Shown here piece after piece: positions 22,901 through 33,011 of a stretch of 64,000 bases of DNA (position 1 is the stretch's first letter; each line of letters starts with the position of its first letter). The position numbers and the translations under genes were made by a program. This DNA comes from Plasmodium coatneyi (Eukaryota; Apicomplexa; Aconoidasida; Haemosporida; Plasmodiidae): assembly GCF_001680005.1 (NCBI RefSeq), contig NC_033556.1, positions 310,001 through 374,000 on the forward strand, in the 5' to 3' direction. The notes under the pieces are model-generated. The model ran no database searches, had not been told where the DNA came from, and saw only the letters and a program-made list of their open reading frames with translations.

Positions 22901-22995
22901 TTGTAGACTTAAACGGAGGCAAGTCAAGCAGCTCCGTGTCCTTCCTCAGCTCCGTAGTTTTCTTGCTCCTCGGATTGTTATGTTTCGTTCATTAA
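19993..22995 (+). CDS. RAMA: Rhoptry-associated membrane antigen RAMA (6 exons, GPI-anchored)
   Basis: I assembled six exons: 19993-20086, 20229-21407, 21552-22313, 22430-22477, 22709-22750 and 22907-22995. Every junction is GT-AG and in phase 1, giving 737 residues. The N-terminus, MNLLLLSLLIIQNVTS, is a signal peptide. Residues about 130-410 are an acidic Asp/Glu/Asn-rich region with repeated SFLE cores. A lysine/alanine-rich segment and a second acidic part follow. The C-terminus ends in a short Ser-rich stretch and about 18 hydrophobic residues up to the stop, a GPI-attachment signal. This architecture and the position match RAMA, which in P. falciparum is an early rhoptry protein, processed and membrane-anchored, involved in rhoptry biogenesis and erythrocyte invasion. 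Exons 4 and 5 are only 48 and 42 bases. Stage-specific expression in schizonts is expected from the family. Confidence 0.9.
20136..20207 (+). repeat. 18-bp tandem repeat in RAMA intron 1
   Basis: Four imperfect copies of an 18-base unit, for example CCGCCTATTTCTGTGCAT at 20072+100, that is 20172-20... region, follow one another; copies begin at about 20136, 20154, 20172 and 20190. They fill the intron just before the pyrimidine tract and acceptor at 20228. Confidence 0.8.
20520..21370 (+). repeat. Acidic repeats with SFLE core in RAMA exon 2
   Basis: The core SFLE occurs seven times in this exon, near nucleotides 20620, 20713, 20789, 20862, 21130, 21259 and 21338. The first two copies share DSFLEKDEYDDASD exactly, and the others degrade from it. 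Spacing in the first four is about 73-93 bases, and a fragment NENDEF recurs between units. A SFIE variant precedes them. In the middle an Asn/Gly segment with NQNGK/NDQNG/NDQSG units interrupts the array. Confidence 0.85.
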
Positions 22996-23130
22996 AGGAC
23001 AGAAAAAAGGATCTTAAAAGGAGAGAAAAAAAAAAAAAAATTTTACAGAAAAAGCAGACAAGTGAACTACTATCCCGTGTGTGCATATCAAGCCGGCCGC
23101 ACGTACATCTTGTCCACAGCTCAACCCCCA

Positions 23131-23173
<43 letters not shown>

Positions 23174-24844
23174 ACTTTAGGCCTTATCTTTGTGTATTTA
23201 ATATTTGTTTTTTTCCGTCGTTTGTTTTGCGTTTCGTTTTGTGCCTTCCCTTTGTGCCTTCACTTTGTGGCCCTTTTTGTGGCACATTTGATGACCCATT
23301 TGAGGCTTCATTCTTCGGCCCCCTTCTGGTTCATCATCCCCCCCTGTTGTTTTTCTCACTGCCATTTTTTAAAAAAATAATTTTCCAGACGGGCTACAGT
23401 ACACAGTGTCGCCTACGTAAAGAATTTTAAATGAAATGCTTATTTGTTTCGCCCCGCTTGGGGAAGGGTCCAGTGGTTCCGTCTCTTGCAGACACAAATT
23501 TGTTCCTTTCTCGTGTTGTGTAGTCTCGCCAAGGCAGGTACACCTCAGGGGTAGTACCGGGCCACATCCAACCTGCGTGAAACCCTGTGCGTCCCACTTT
23601 TTTGTAGCACTTTTTTTGACTCTCCCGTTGTACAGCAGTTACTCTTAAGAGATGCACCACGGGGCGTAGACCCCACCAGGCCGGCAACCCCCCCTCCGTT
23701 CAAGCAGAATTATATCCAAAATGGGGTAACATTGTGTTGGCGATACAGTTAAGCTTATGTATGCTTATATAACACAACGAATGGAAATTTCCTATAGTAG
23801 TGCCCATGTTGCGCGTCACCTATTTCTGCTGGATTGTCGAAGGAGTAGGCGACGCGGTACGGCTAGCGAAGGAATTCGCGGCCAGCTGTGCGAGGAAAAA
23901 AATGTCGACCGGTAGGGTTCTTCGTTGTTGCATCTATGATGACTATTTTTCTTACCCCCCAAGAGGCGAACCGAGGGCTAAAATTTAGTAGAGGTGCATT
24001 TAGCACAGGTGCTTCTCCCAAAATATGCTTCTCCAAGTGTAGCCAACTTACCGCTGTGCCGCCTTGACACCACTTCATAGGAAAAGTTTTTTTTTCTCTT
24101 GTTGGTACCGTCGTTGCGGTGATTCCCCACTCGGGTAACCAAAAGGATCACAAAAGGAGGCACTCAAAAAAAAAAAAAAAAAGAGAAAAATGCGCAAAGT
24201 AAACAAAACGAACAACCATAGGAGCAAATAAGCGGCGAAACTCAATACGTAGGTTTTTCGCGACTCTCCTGAGGATCCGATCACACTTTTCTGCAACGCC
24301 TTCTAGAGAAGGGTCAATTTTGTGGTGAAATAATTTGGGGAGGAATTCCCGACCGAGTTGAGTTCATCCTTGTAGAACGTCGTAACAAAGGAGGAGAGAA
24401 AAAAAAAGTTATGTTCCAAAGGGGTCTTGTAGAAGAGAAGCAAAGAGCATCCCCCCACGCATAGCGACGCAGGTATGCGTATGCATACACCGACGTATGC
24501 GTGTACGAACATTAATCTGTATGCGCGAGAGCAAGGCGTGCCAACACGTATGTCATTTTAGTCCAACTGGGCCACGGTCACATCCGAACCCCCGCCGGAG
24601 ATGCACCCGTGAATGTGGGACGCACGTGACCGTGACTCAGCTTCAGACAACACAACTGGGGAGAACCAGTTATTCATTAAGGGGGAAAGGCAGGCACTAG
24701 TAGGAAATATTGAAGAAGCGTAACTCCAGCATCGCCGTGGTAAAAAGTGTCTATTCCACACCCCCACGTCTGACTAAGGAGGACGCGTAGTTTTTTCGCC
24801 ACGCCACCACTTCTTAGCCTGGCTACTTCCCTGCCTACTCCAGG
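22996..24844. other. Intergenic region between RAMA and ATAD3-like gene
   Basis: No gene is supported. It contains an A tract near 23028-23040, a T tract of about 26 bases near 23139-23164 and an A tract near 24167-24183. Open frames on both strands lack any recognisable signature. Confidence 0.5.
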
Positions 24845-26875
24845 ATGAACTTCCCGAACATTTCGAAGAAGATGGTGGCCCCAGGAGGGGGTGGGATGAA
24901 GCACAGCGGGGGGGACGACAAAGGGGGTGAACACATCACGGGGAATTTCGATCCCACGGCACTGGAAAGAGGAGCGAAGGCTCTTAAGGAGCTCGACCAG
25001 TCATCCAACTCGAAGAAGGCATTCGAGTTAATCAAGCTACAGGAATTGACTAAGCAGAAGGAGTATGAAAAACAAATGGAAGAGTTATCACTACAGAAGG
25101 CGCAATACCTTAGTAACAAAATGAGGATTGAAAATGAGGAGAAAAGGAAAACAATCAACTACCAACAGGAGCAGGAACGAATCACAGCCGAGTACAAAAC
25201 GAGACTTGAAGCGGAAGCGTATCAGAAGAAACTACTAGATCAACAGAAGCAAAATGAGGAATGGCTAAAAAACCAACATGAGCAATATTTGAGACAAGAA
25301 AATATTCGAAAAAGAAACGAACTCGAATTATTAAATTTAAAAATGAAACAAATCAAGGAGGAAAAATTAATGGAAAGGGAAAACATGAAAGCAAAAATAC
25401 AAGAAGAAAATAAAGGACTCATAGAAAGAGAAAGAAAAAATCTGGACATCCATTTGAAGACGCTAAGATTGAAGGCAGATGAGGAAAGGAAAACCAAATT
25501 GGAAAGTATAAGTAAATATTTTGAACAGTTTAATAATTCTATGTTTTTATTTTTAAATGATAAGGAGAGGTTATACCGATTTGTCCTGGTAGTTACACTC
25601 ACCTCTGTGGGGATTTACACGACGAAACACACCACAAGGCTGATACGATCCTACGCAGAGACGAAACTGGGGAAGCCAAAGCTTATAAGGGAAACATCCC
25701 TATGGCACATTAATAAATTTTTCGACATTTTTAACTTAAAAAAAAACATCCTTTTGATGAAAAAAGTTATAAAAAGAAGAAACGTAAAGGATACCAACTT
25801 TTTTAACAACATTGTATTAAATGAAGAACTACAGGAGAAGCTAAGTTGGTCGATTAACAGCTTAACGAATTCGAAAAGGTATGACCTTTATCTAAAGAAC
25901 ATATTACTTCATGGTCCACCAGGGACAGGAAAAACTTTGTTCGCCAAAACTCTCTCCCATTTTAGCAATTTCGACTACATAATAATTAATGGAGGTGATG
26001 TGAGTGCCTTAGGTGTTCATGCTTCTGTAGAGCTGAACAAAATTTTTGACTTTATAAAACGAAGGAAAAATAAAAAATGTGTGATTTTTTTTGATGAAGC
26101 TGAAGCGTTTTTAAGAAGAGGGAGAAATGAATCATCGGCTCATTTTTCAGAGAGCCTTCGAAATGCATTAGCTACTTTTCTCTACCACACAGGAACAGAA
26201 TCGAAGAAATTCTGTATCATTTTAGCTACCAACTGTAGGGAGATCCTAGACCCTGCTGTTATAGACCGAATGGATGAACAGTACATTTTTGATTTTCCGA
26301 AAATTAACGAAATTAGGAAAATGCTTTCTCTTTATTTTAATAAATACGTCTTCCCTTTGAAGAAGTACGACATCGTTGTAGACTCATCCATAGATGATCT
26401 GTATTTAGACGTTTTAGCTAGTCGTCTCGTTGGTTTGTCGGGCAGACAAATTTCTAAGCTCTGCCTCAACATACAGAACTGCGTCTTCGGTAGCAATTCT
26501 AAGGTTGTTTCGAAGGACCTCATCGATCTGATCGTTAGTTGGAATTTAAGCAATTCGTTTGAAGCTCGCGGGGAAATGCAGACCAATACGAACGTCGCTG
26601 CTTCTACCCCGAGGGGATCTGCCAGTGGGATTTCGCCCGGTGCCACTAAACAGGGCGAATCTAACTCAGGCACAAACTCAGGCACAAACTCAGGCAAGAA
26701 CTCCGGACCCGACATGAGCATGGGTTCAAATATGGAGTCCAACAGTTTGGGGGGGAAAGAATCCAGCACGGTAACAACAGCATCCATGGCGAGATCAGTG
26801 ACAGGCCTCAATGGGGATGATTCGAAGGAAGAAAATTCACCTCAGACGAAGAGCAAAGTAGTGATGCAGCATTGA
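24845..26875 (+). CDS. ATAD3: ATAD3-like mitochondrial AAA+ ATPase
   Basis: The 676-residue single-exon product has the layout of ATAD3. Residues about 35-240 form a highly charged coiled coil containing the ATAD3-type ERGAKALKELDQS and later a long Glu/Lys/Gln-rich helix. A hydrophobic segment follows at about 243-262. The C-terminal half is an AAA+ domain with Walker A GPPGTGKT at 357-364 and Walker B FFDEAEAF with D417 and E418. RMDEQYIFDFP and the sensor regions follow. ATAD3 proteins sit in the mitochondrial inner membrane and support nucleoid, cristae and membrane-contact organisation; they are typical of animals and plants and also occur in apicomplexans. After the AAA domain, about 120 residues of low-complexity Ser/Gly/Asn/Thr include NSGTNSGTNSGKNSG. 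That tail has little resemblance to known ATAD3 proteins. Confidence 0.88.
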   Translation: MNFPNISKKMVAPGGGGMKHSGGDDKGGEHITGNFDPTALERGAKALKELDQSSNSKKAFELIKLQELTKQKEYEKQMEELSLQKAQYLSNKMRIENEEKRKTINYQQEQERITAEYKTRLEAEAYQKKLLDQQKQNEEWLKNQHEQYLRQENIRKRNELELLNLKMKQIKEEKLMERENMKAKIQEENKGLIERERKNLDIHLKTLRLKADEERKTKLESISKYFEQFNNSMFLFLNDKERLYRFVLVVTLTSVGIYTTKHTTRLIRSYAETKLGKPKLIRETSLWHINKFFDIFNLKKNILLMKKVIKRRNVKDTNFFNNIVLNEELQEKLSWSINSLTNSKRYDLYLKNILLHGPPGTGKTLFAKTLSHFSNFDYIIINGGDVSALGVHASVELNKIFDFIKRRKNKKCVIFFDEAEAFLRRGRNESSAHFSESLRNALATFLYHTGTESKKFCIILATNCREILDPAVIDRMDEQYIFDFPKINEIRKMLSLYFNKYVFPLKKYDIVVDSSIDDLYLDVLASRLVGLSGRQISKLCLNIQNCVFGSNSKVVSKDLIDLIVSWNLSNSFEARGEMQTNTNVAASTPRGSASGISPGATKQGESNSGTNSGTNSGKNSGPDMSMGSNMESNSLGGKESSTVTTASMARSVTGLNGDDSKEENSPQTKSKVVMQH

Positions 26876-28934
26876 AGGATCGGGGCAGGGGAGGGGAACT
26901 TATTCCCCATTTTATCGTAAGAGGAAATTTTTTTTTTTTTTTTTTTTACCAAATCCCTATTTTGGGGCTTTTATCTTTGCTGCAAAGTTGAGTTAGTCCA
27001 AAAGTTGGCAGTGCACCGTAGCCTGGCTAGCACTTCTGCGTAGTGTTGGCTGTATGGCTGTGCCAGCATAATGTCCTCCAAATGCGTTCATTTTGCATCC
27101 CCGTGGAATGCAACTTTATCTGTTAAAGGCACAGCAGACGTAACATTTTTCTCCCCCCCCTTTTTTTTTCCGCTCTTCCGTACCGTTACATTTGACTTGC
27201 CGAATGCGTACGCAACAAAGCTTTGCGTCTGTCGAAGCAGCGGGAAGTGGCCACGCAGCACGTGCATGCATAGTTGCCTATATGTGAATGTGCGCTTTTT
27301 GTGAACCCCGTTAAACAGTGTCGCCGTACCGTAGAAATTGCGGCCCGCGTGGAGACGCAAAAAGAACAAAAAAAAAAAGAAAAAACTTATTCCAACGGAA
27401 TTGTACATCTAAGGTAGATACGTTTTATCCGCATATATCTGCGCAGCTAACAAAACGGTTCAACATGAAAAGCGAGTGCTTATTCTGAGGGGGTACCCCG
27501 AGAACGAATCCCTCTGTCGGCCCAACTTCTTCAGCACTTAATATAGAACACTTGTTTAGATCGAACATGAAAAGAAAAACCTGTTGCAGCTTTGGCAGAG
27601 GCAAACCTTCGTTCAGGTCGGCATTACGTTTCGCCATATTTTTTAGCGTTGTTCTGTTCTACGCCTTATATTTAACGTTATGTTAATTTTTTTTTTTTTT
27701 TTTTTTTTTCAGTACGATGAAAAGGCAGCATGGCAAAAAGGACATAAAAAAAAAATTCATCTAAATTTGTTTATTTTAGAATTGCGAAGTTTTCTCTAAA
27801 GAATGAAAACTATTGATTAGTATTAGCAATTCATAAATTCTTATTCCAAATTTTTTTTTTTTTTTTTTGATCAGTGAGTTTTAAATATATGGTGAGTTGT
27901 TGATATATGGTTGCAAGATAGCTACCCTAAAGCGGTCACACTTGATTTTTTTGAATTTTTTTTTTTTAGTAAGTGCTCCGTTCTGTTACTCTTTTTTGCG
28001 CCTCTCCTCCAACGGCTAAGCAGTATATGCAATTTTAAAAGCGCTGCGCGAGGAGAGCCACCTTTTTTATTCAGAACGGGCAAGTGCGTTCTTCTCTTGC
28101 CACCTGTGGTTGTCCCTTTTAATGATTCGCGGATGAAGAGTTTACCTTCACAGAGAGGAAACTTTTTATTCTAAATTATCGATTCTTTTTCGTTTGACTA
28201 ATGCATTGAATACTTTAATAGTGTGTGAGGGAACCTGCGCGTTTTCTAGCCATGCGCAGGGGCACCTGTGCGCGTGGACGTACACATAATCGTCTTCATA
28301 AGTGAACACATAATAAGTGTTTTCACCAGGGGGCATCTTAACAGAGGAGAACAAACAGAAACGCACCCAATGTGCAAGGTGAAGAGGCTGCCTTGGTAGT
28401 GTTGCCTTCTTTGCAGTGTGCGTAGTTAGTTGAAAGCGACGCATGCCTGGATTGCCCACACGTGCATGTACTACTGTCACTTACACCCAGTGTTAGCAAA
28501 TATATATCCGTCCAGAATTGCACTGGACCCGTCAATAAACGAGGAACTGATTTTTCCAGTCGAGCGGGCGCTCTCCCCTGTGAGAAGAACACCCAACGGG
28601 TAAAATAACGCAACGTGGGAGAGGGAAGCCAAGGGATGCTCTTGTTTAGCTGACCGGACGAAGCACATAATCTCGGAAGAGCATCAATAAAGGGGGGCCA
28701 AAGGGGAGACTGACCTGATTACTCCTTCGCGGTGTAACTGGTGGGTTACATTAGTTCCGTCCTCCCTGTGTGTGAATACACATATATATGTAGGCACACA
28801 CATAGGTTGTGAAGTAGATTCAGTGGAAGCGCATCATTTGCTGCATTACCCCCGCTAGAGGTGATAAAAACGCCCTTTACGGGTCCCTGTTTCCAGTTTT
28901 ATGCTTACCGATAGAACGAACTGAGTGACGCACA
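26876..28934. other. 2.1-kb intergenic region
   Basis: No gene is supported. T tracts lie at about 26929-26947, 27689-27710 and 27850-27868. Open frames on both strands are short, and their composition is unlike that of the flanking genes. It holds the 3' UTR of the ATAD3-like gene and the promoter of the next gene. Confidence 0.5.
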
Positions 28935-31900
28935 ATGGAGGGAACGCTGGATATCGTTGGGGAGGGAAACAAAATGATAGTGCTGAAGCAGACAAATGGA
29001 ATGAAGAGCAAAACTCCTTTTAACGACAACGGGGGGGTAACCAAGTTAGGGAGGACACCTGCTAGTGGGTCGTCCCTCTCGCCAGACGCGTACTTCCACA
29101 TCCTGAGGTACATCCACTTCTACAGCTACGTATTTCTAAAAAACTCAGTGATCAAAGTGGTGAAGGAAAGTGAAGTGAAAAATGTGAATATAACTTTGCA
29201 GTATTATTGGCTAAATAAAATGTGCTACAGGGAAATGAAGATCTTTGAAGACAGCTTGCTTGTTCATAACAATTTTGTTGTCTTCGATTCTCAATTTAGC
29301 GACTTTGTGAGGTACTCCCTGGAGTGGTACACACGTGGCAACACCTTGGCCAGTAGAGTTTTCAGCAGAACCAACTACCTCCTATTCGATGGAATAGAAA
29401 AAATCAGAAAATACTTACTAAAAAATTATAAGAAATTTGTTGCCTACTTGAGGGAGAACTCAGACCACATTGTGGAAGACATTTGGAGAGACATGAAGGA
29501 ATTTATTAATCAAGCAACGGATGAGAAGAAATTGCAACAAGTCAAAAAACACGTCATTTCTTATCTGAAGAAAAATAATTATAAGGATATTTTCCCACAG
29601 GTGTTGCAATGTTTTGAAATATACATAAAACGGTTAAAGCATTTTGAACGATTGAAAAGGAAGAAAAAAAAAATGACCTCCAACGGGAAGGTCATATTTA
29701 AGGCAATGTACGATTCGCATAATTTTATTTATCGGAAAAAGTCCAGGAAAAATCACATTGGCTATGTGGAGGAGGATTTATTTGCCATTCCGTCCTTTTT
29801 GCTTCCAAATGGTGGTCATGCAAAAACGGAGGAGTCGTCACAGTTGGGCCTTCCAGACGGTGCCCCAATTGGAGACGCCAGTGAACTGAACCATAAGAAC
29901 AATTTCTCTGACCAGTACATAAGTGTCGAACTAAAGTTGAAGTGCGGAATGCAGGACTACAGTGACATGCTCGATCGATACAACATACAACAGTTAATTA
30001 AGCAGAGGAACAACCACAACAAACATTTGTCCCTCTTCGTGCCAAGCAATTTTTTCCGACTGAATTATTGGGAGATATTTAGGAATTTAAATTTGGCCTT
30101 CCTATCTAATGGTAATAATTTAAACCTCTATGTGAATGGTAAGAGGAGAGTAGACACGGCTCTGCATTCATTGGACCATTTCAGATATTTGTTTTATAAT
30201 GACCCTCTTGGTCCGTTCAATGGGGGGAAGGACCCCCTGGGGAAGCTCTACTTTGCCCACCTGAAAAATCAAGCGGTAAGCGGGAGTGTCCTACCTTGTG
30301 GAGACACGGAAAAACAGGTGGAACACACGGAAGGTTCTTCCCCCGAAGGAGAGGCCCCCATGAAGGATTACCTAAGCCAGTTGAACAAGGTACAAATGCA
30401 AATGTCGTGGAAGTACGCCAGTAGGTACAACATTTTGGACTACTGCCATAGGGTTGGTTCAGACGCCATTTTGGAAGGGGGAAGGGTCGGTTTGCTTGCG
30501 AGGTGCATCCATGATTTGTGGCCATCCTCGAAATGGCCCCACAAAAGATGCCGCTCATATTCGGGTCACCTCTACACCAACTACGCCTACCGAAATTACA
30601 TATTCAGCAACAGTTTTTTCTTCAAGTACGTCATTCCATGCACATGCCAGGAAGTGCGAAAGGCCCTATTCAGTCTGAAGAAGGGGGACTACTCCATGTG
30701 CCTCAAAAAGTTGGTCTCCATCGTCGATACTTATAAGGATATTTACTACCTCCATTTGATCACCCTGCTGAAGAATGTGGCGCATATTATTTGCGAACGA
30801 TGTGCCGTAATAGCCCCAACGTACTTCGATGAAAATACTTTCCTACCAATTAAAAGGAAGGACAACCCTCTTTGGAACGTCAATTTGGCGGAGCGTGAGG
30901 AATATGGGGGAGGATACTCCTCTAATAATGCGGGCCCCCGTGGGAACTGTGGCATCACCGCCTTTATCCTGTCATGTGATAGGAAGAAGTCCCCCCTGAA
31001 GGAGCTAAAAAGGGAGTTACTCCTCTTCCTCAAGGAAGCACAAACGGACAAGACGAAATGGAAAAAATTATTGAAGGGGAGCTTCACCCAGCTGAAGGGT
31101 CTGTACAACGAAATGAGTAACAACTACGCCAGTATATTTAGCAAATTGCAGGATGAGTACCTTACCATGCTTATGGAAAAATTGGGTGTACAGAAAAAAA
31201 CGTGGAACGAAATATACAGCAAGGTTGATGAAAATTTCCTTCATAGAGTGAAGAGCGACTTTGTCTACCTTTACGATAGGAAGGTTAAAACGAATTATTA
31301 CTACAACTGGTTCATTACCAACCAGTTTAACCTTTCAGTGAAGTTGTACTTCCAGCAGTGCCAGTACGTCCTAGCAGGATTACTCAACCAGATGAAAGTT
31401 ATCTACACGGAAAAAGGGTATGAAGAGCGGGTCAACAAAACAATTGCTCATATGCGGGGAAGAGTGAAAAAGGCACTTTGGAATTACGCAACAACATGTG
31501 AATTCAACTTTGAAATAGGGAACATCTCCCATTTTACGGGGCGCAAAAGTGGGAATGGCAACCTGATAAACTACCTCCTCTTCCGCAAGAATGAATTGAG
31601 CAAAAACAGTTACATTGCCCAAACGAAGGGAAAAAAGGAAAGGCTAGTCATGCTCATAAACATCATAGAGAAGGAAAAGTTTCTATTTTATAAGCTCCTT
31701 TACTTCCACTGTTTTAGTGCTGGCCAAATTCAAATTGTACACTGCATGCTACTTTTGATCAAAATATTTGAAAGGTTATTTTTTTTAAAAAAAAGTGAAG
31801 ACATTTTTTCCAGCTTTGCTTACTACAAGGCAAGCCTGGAAAACTTCACCTCCCCGGAGAGTAACAACAGCTATATTGAGCAGAATAGACACTTGTCCCG

Positions 31901-33011
31901 TTTTATTGACGTCAAGCGGGTGAAGCGCCTCTCCCAGTGTGTCTTAAGCAGTGCTGACAGGGGAAGTGAAGAAACAAACACGCAAGCGAATAACCAGGCG
32001 AATAACCAAGCGAATAACCGAAGAGGCACGCCCAAACATGCCGCCTTCACGTACCTACAGAATACACACTTCCTTCTCGGCAATGAACTCCTCATCGACG
32101 CCATAGGAATAGTAAACAAATTCTCCCAATCGAAATTGTCTTATATCCAGAGCGAAATGAAAAATCGTACACGCAAGCTGTACTATGGACTCTACCGCAA
32201 TGTGAGCCAGTACGGTAAAAAATACGAACCCATGTATAAGCCCAGCATGAAAAAAAACCAAAACAGGAAGAAGTTAATTCGACGCATGTTAAGCAGCCAA
32301 ACCTTAATAAACATGGACCACTTTAATTATCTAACTAGTGAACCATTCAAGTCCAAATTGAACAGCAGCACAATTGTAGTGAACCGCAAGAGGGACATCC
32401 CGAAGAAGGCCATGAAGATTTACAAGAATATGATATTTTTCGTTTGCCGCTTTTTAATAAGTAGAACCCTGTGTGATAACAGCACCATTTTTAACATCTA
32501 CGCGAAGGAAGACAACAGGTACGACGATGCAGAAGTGCTGCAGCGGCTGGAAGACAATCGATTCAAACCGTTAATTGTGAAGCGAAGGGGAAGAAGGAGA
32601 CCACCACACGGAATATCAAACGTGACGTTCGCGAACGATTTAGACCAACAGGATGGTAACCCCATTCAGGGGGAGGACGGAGCGAATGAAAATCAGGAGA
32701 ATGCCACCCCGTCGACCGTACTGTGTGCCAAAAAGAAGAACAAAAAATATATCCCCACGAAAAGGTTCACGTCTTATGCATATCCACTAAGGAGTACCCA
32801 TCTCCGAAGGGAAAAAGAAAAATGCAGCAGAGAGGATAACAGGCAACTTCGAAAAGTGGTGGAAAATGCCTACGTCCCTCGTGGAAGTAAGAAAATATAT
32901 TACCGCATTAGTTTGATTGACGTATCCATGAAGTCGATAAGTAAAATGAGTTACTGGGAAAAGCAGATGTCCCAGATAATCTCCCAGTACAAGGAGCTGT
33001 GCGCGCTTTAG
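28935..33011 (+). CDS. Large conserved-looking protein of unknown function (1358 residues)
   Basis: One uninterrupted frame encodes 1358 residues, rich in Lys, Tyr, Asn and Leu. I do not recognise the protein, and no catalytic motif, signal peptide or membrane segment is clear. The N-terminal 350 residues are mostly predicted helix with alternating aromatic and basic residues. There is a poly-lysine cluster near residues 240-246. Low-complexity inserts occur near 440-480 and near 1015-1035, the latter with three NQAN-type units. The final 400 residues are strongly basic and contain YYGLYRNVSQYGKKYEP and, at the very end, a segment with Trp-Glu-Lys and a helix. A structural or nucleic-acid-associated role is possible but not supported by any motif. 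The ATG has an adequate context and no upstream coding continuation. Confidence 0.8.
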   Translation: MEGTLDIVGEGNKMIVLKQTNGMKSKTPFNDNGGVTKLGRTPASGSSLSPDAYFHILRYIHFYSYVFLKNSVIKVVKESEVKNVNITLQYYWLNKMCYREMKIFEDSLLVHNNFVVFDSQFSDFVRYSLEWYTRGNTLASRVFSRTNYLLFDGIEKIRKYLLKNYKKFVAYLRENSDHIVEDIWRDMKEFINQATDEKKLQQVKKHVISYLKKNNYKDIFPQVLQCFEIYIKRLKHFERLKRKKKKMTSNGKVIFKAMYDSHNFIYRKKSRKNHIGYVEEDLFAIPSFLLPNGGHAKTEESSQLGLPDGAPIGDASELNHKNNFSDQYISVELKLKCGMQDYSDMLDRYNIQQLIKQRNNHNKHLSLFVPSNFFRLNYWEIFRNLNLAFLSNGNNLNLYVNGKRRVDTALHSLDHFRYLFYNDPLGPFNGGKDPLGKLYFAHLKNQAVSGSVLPCGDTEKQVEHTEGSSPEGEAPMKDYLSQLNKVQMQMSWKYASRYNILDYCHRVGSDAILEGGRVGLLARCIHDLWPSSKWPHKRCRSYSGHLYTNYAYRNYIFSNSFFFKYVIPCTCQEVRKALFSLKKGDYSMCLKKLVSIVDTYKDIYYLHLITLLKNVAHIICERCAVIAPTYFDENTFLPIKRKDNPLWNVNLAEREEYGGGYSSNNAGPRGNCGITAFILSCDRKKSPLKELKRELLLFLKEAQTDKTKWKKLLKGSFTQLKGLYNEMSNNYASIFSKLQDEYLTMLMEKLGVQKKTWNEIYSKVDENFLHRVKSDFVYLYDRKVKTNYYYNWFITNQFNLSVKLYFQQCQYVLAGLLNQMKVIYTEKGYEERVNKTIAHMRGRVKKALWNYATTCEFNFEIGNISHFTGRKSGNGNLINYLLFRKNELSKNSYIAQTKGKKERLVMLINIIEKEKFLFYKLLYFHCFSAGQIQIVHCMLLLIKIFERLFFLKKSEDIFSSFAYYKASLENFTSPESNNSYIEQNRHLSRFIDVKRVKRLSQCVLSSADRGSEETNTQANNQANNQANNRRGTPKHAAFTYLQNTHFLLGNELLIDAIGIVNKFSQSKLSYIQSEMKNRTRKLYYGLYRNVSQYGKKYEPMYKPSMKKNQNRKKLIRRMLSSQTLINMDHFNYLTSEPFKSKLNSSTIVVNRKRDIPKKAMKIYKNMIFFVCRFLISRTLCDNSTIFNIYAKEDNRYDDAEVLQRLEDNRFKPLIVKRRGRRRPPHGISNVTFANDLDQQDGNPIQGEDGANENQENATPSTVLCAKKKNKKYIPTKRFTSYAYPLRSTHLRREKEKCSREDNRQLRKVVENAYVPRGSKKIYYRISLIDVSMKSISKMSYWEKQMSQIISQYKELCAL
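31983..32020 (+). repeat. 12-bp coding tandem repeat (NQAN units)
   Basis: Three near-identical 12-base units, of the type GCGAATAACCAG, encode ANNQ repeats inside the 1358-residue protein. They are likely to vary in copy number between isolates. Confidence 0.8.
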
